A stretch of DNA of 64,000 bases from Pseudomonas fluorescens (lineage in GTDB: Bacteria > Pseudomonadota > Gammaproteobacteria > Pseudomonadales > Pseudomonadaceae): the NCBI RefSeq assembly GCF_001623525.1, contig NZ_CP015225.1, positions 6,708,501 to 6,772,500 of the forward strand, written 5' to 3'. The position numbers and the translations under genes were made by a program. How positions within the stretch are numbered: position 1 is the first letter of the stretch; every line of letters starts with the position of its first letter. This document shows positions 63,395-64,000 of this stretch, piece by piece. The notes beneath the pieces are model-generated. The model ran no database searches. It was given only the letters and a program-made list of their open reading frames with translations, and was not told the origin of the DNA.

Positions 63395-64000
63395 ATGAGT
63401 CTGCAAGGTAAAGTTGCACTGGTGACCGGTGCAAGCCGTGGCATCGGCCAGGCCATCGCCCTGGAACTGGGTCGTCAAGGCGCCATCGTCATCGGCACCG
63501 CGACTTCCGCTTCGGGTGCCGAGCGTATTGCTGCGACCCTGAAGGAAAACGGCATCCAAGGCACCGGCCTTGAGTTGAACGTCACCAGCGACGAATCCGT
63601 TGCGGCGGTGCTGGCAAGCATCCAGGAGCAGTTCGGTGCGCCGGCGATCCTGGTCAACAATGCCGGTATCACCCGCGATAACCTGATGATGCGCATGAAA
63701 GATGACGAATGGTTCGACGTCGTCGACACCAACCTGAACAGCCTGTACCGGCTGTCCAAGGGCGTTTTGCGTGGCATGACCAAGGCTCGCTGGGGGCGAA
63801 TTATCAGTATCGGTTCGGTTGTGGGTGCCATGGGCAACGCAGGCCAAGTAAACTATGCTGCGGCGAAGGCCGGTCTGGAAGGTTTCAGCCGTGCGCTGGC
63901 GCGTGAAGTGGGTTCGCGCTCGATTACGGTAAACTCGGTTGCACCGGGTTTCATCGACACCGACATGACCCGTGAACTGCCGGAAGCACAGCGCGAAGCC
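63395..64000 (+). CDS. fabG: 3-oxoacyl-ACP reductase FabG, N-terminal part
   Basis: 202 codons are visible and the gene runs off the right edge; full length is about 247. NADPH motif TGASRGIGQAIALELG, NNAGITRDNLMMRM, catalytic serine in SIGSVVGAMG and YAAAKAG (Tyr-x3-Lys), then SVAPGFIDTDM. It reduces 3-oxoacyl-ACP in fatty-acid elongation. AGGAGA precedes the ATG, 15 bases after fabD. Confidence 0.97.
   Translation, partial: MSLQGKVALVTGASRGIGQAIALELGRQGAIVIGTATSASGAERIAATLKENGIQGTGLELNVTSDESVAAVLASIQEQFGAPAILVNNAGITRDNLMMRMKDDEWFDVVDTNLNSLYRLSKGVLRGMTKARWGRIISIGSVVGAMGNAGQVNYAAAKAGLEGFSRALAREVGSRSITVNSVAPGFIDTDMTRELPEAQREA

Overview
The window is a chromosomal segment of a Pseudomonas, most likely of the P. 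fluorescens group. The gene order matches P. aeruginosa blocks that I know: PA2811-PA2817 (ABC transporter, GST, transglutaminase-like protein, fadE, PA2817 family) and PA2985-PA2967 (DUF2062, comEC, exbBD, lpxK, ycaR, kdsB, ptp, murB, rne, rluC, HAD, sppA, maf, yceD, rpmF, plsX, fabD, fabG). The coding sequence is GC-rich, and the REP/REPIN family typical of fluorescent pseudomonads is present five times as a doublet. Species identity is inference.

Layout. 0-5 kb: the end of an SDR gene, a MocR-type regulator broken by two 7-G runs, a chemoreceptor, and a membrane-anchored protein of unknown function. 5.3-5.9 kb: a strong stable-RNA promoter drives two tandem tRNA-Glu/tRNA-Gly pairs. 6-17 kb: an accessory region with weaker pseudomonad character, holding two compact metabolic clusters. 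Cluster A (6.1-12.2 kb) has a LysE exporter, a fold-type I aminotransferase, a cystathionine-synthase/lyase-like PLP enzyme, an AmrS-type radical SAM enzyme with an extra C-terminal domain, a YczE-like membrane protein and an Lrp-type regulator. Cluster B (12.2-16.5 kb) has a zinc alcohol dehydrogenase, an archaeal-type RibD-like pyrimidine reductase, a HAD phosphatase, a DUF1349 protein and an MFS transporter. I recognise neither as a described pathway; together they are the best candidates for new biology here.

16.8-31.6 kb: a complete Tad/Flp pilus locus. One block on the + strand (two flp pilins, prepilin peptidase, an AAA+ ATPase, rcpC, tadG, two tadE-like genes, tadZABC) converges on a block on the - strand (rcpA secretin, tadD lipoprotein, DUF3613). 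The 1.1 kb gap between them is packed with repeats, including a 150-bp MITE-like element. An AraC protein with a degenerate receiver domain lies next to the pilins and is the likely regulator.

32-41 kb: alaX, a LysR regulator, PA2817 family, fadE, transglutaminase-like, GST and an ABC-2 exporter, with REP elements between them. 41.5-48.4 kb: a tightly overlapping comEC-exbBD-lpxK-ycaR-kdsB-ptp-murB operon (envelope synthesis). 48.6-53 kb: a molybdenum hydroxylase operon with its own XdhC and MocA factors, inserted between murB and rne. 53-64 kb: rne with a long leader, divergent rluC-HAD-sppA, maf, then the yceD-rpmF-plsX-fabD-fabG fatty-acid operon, which runs off the end of the window.
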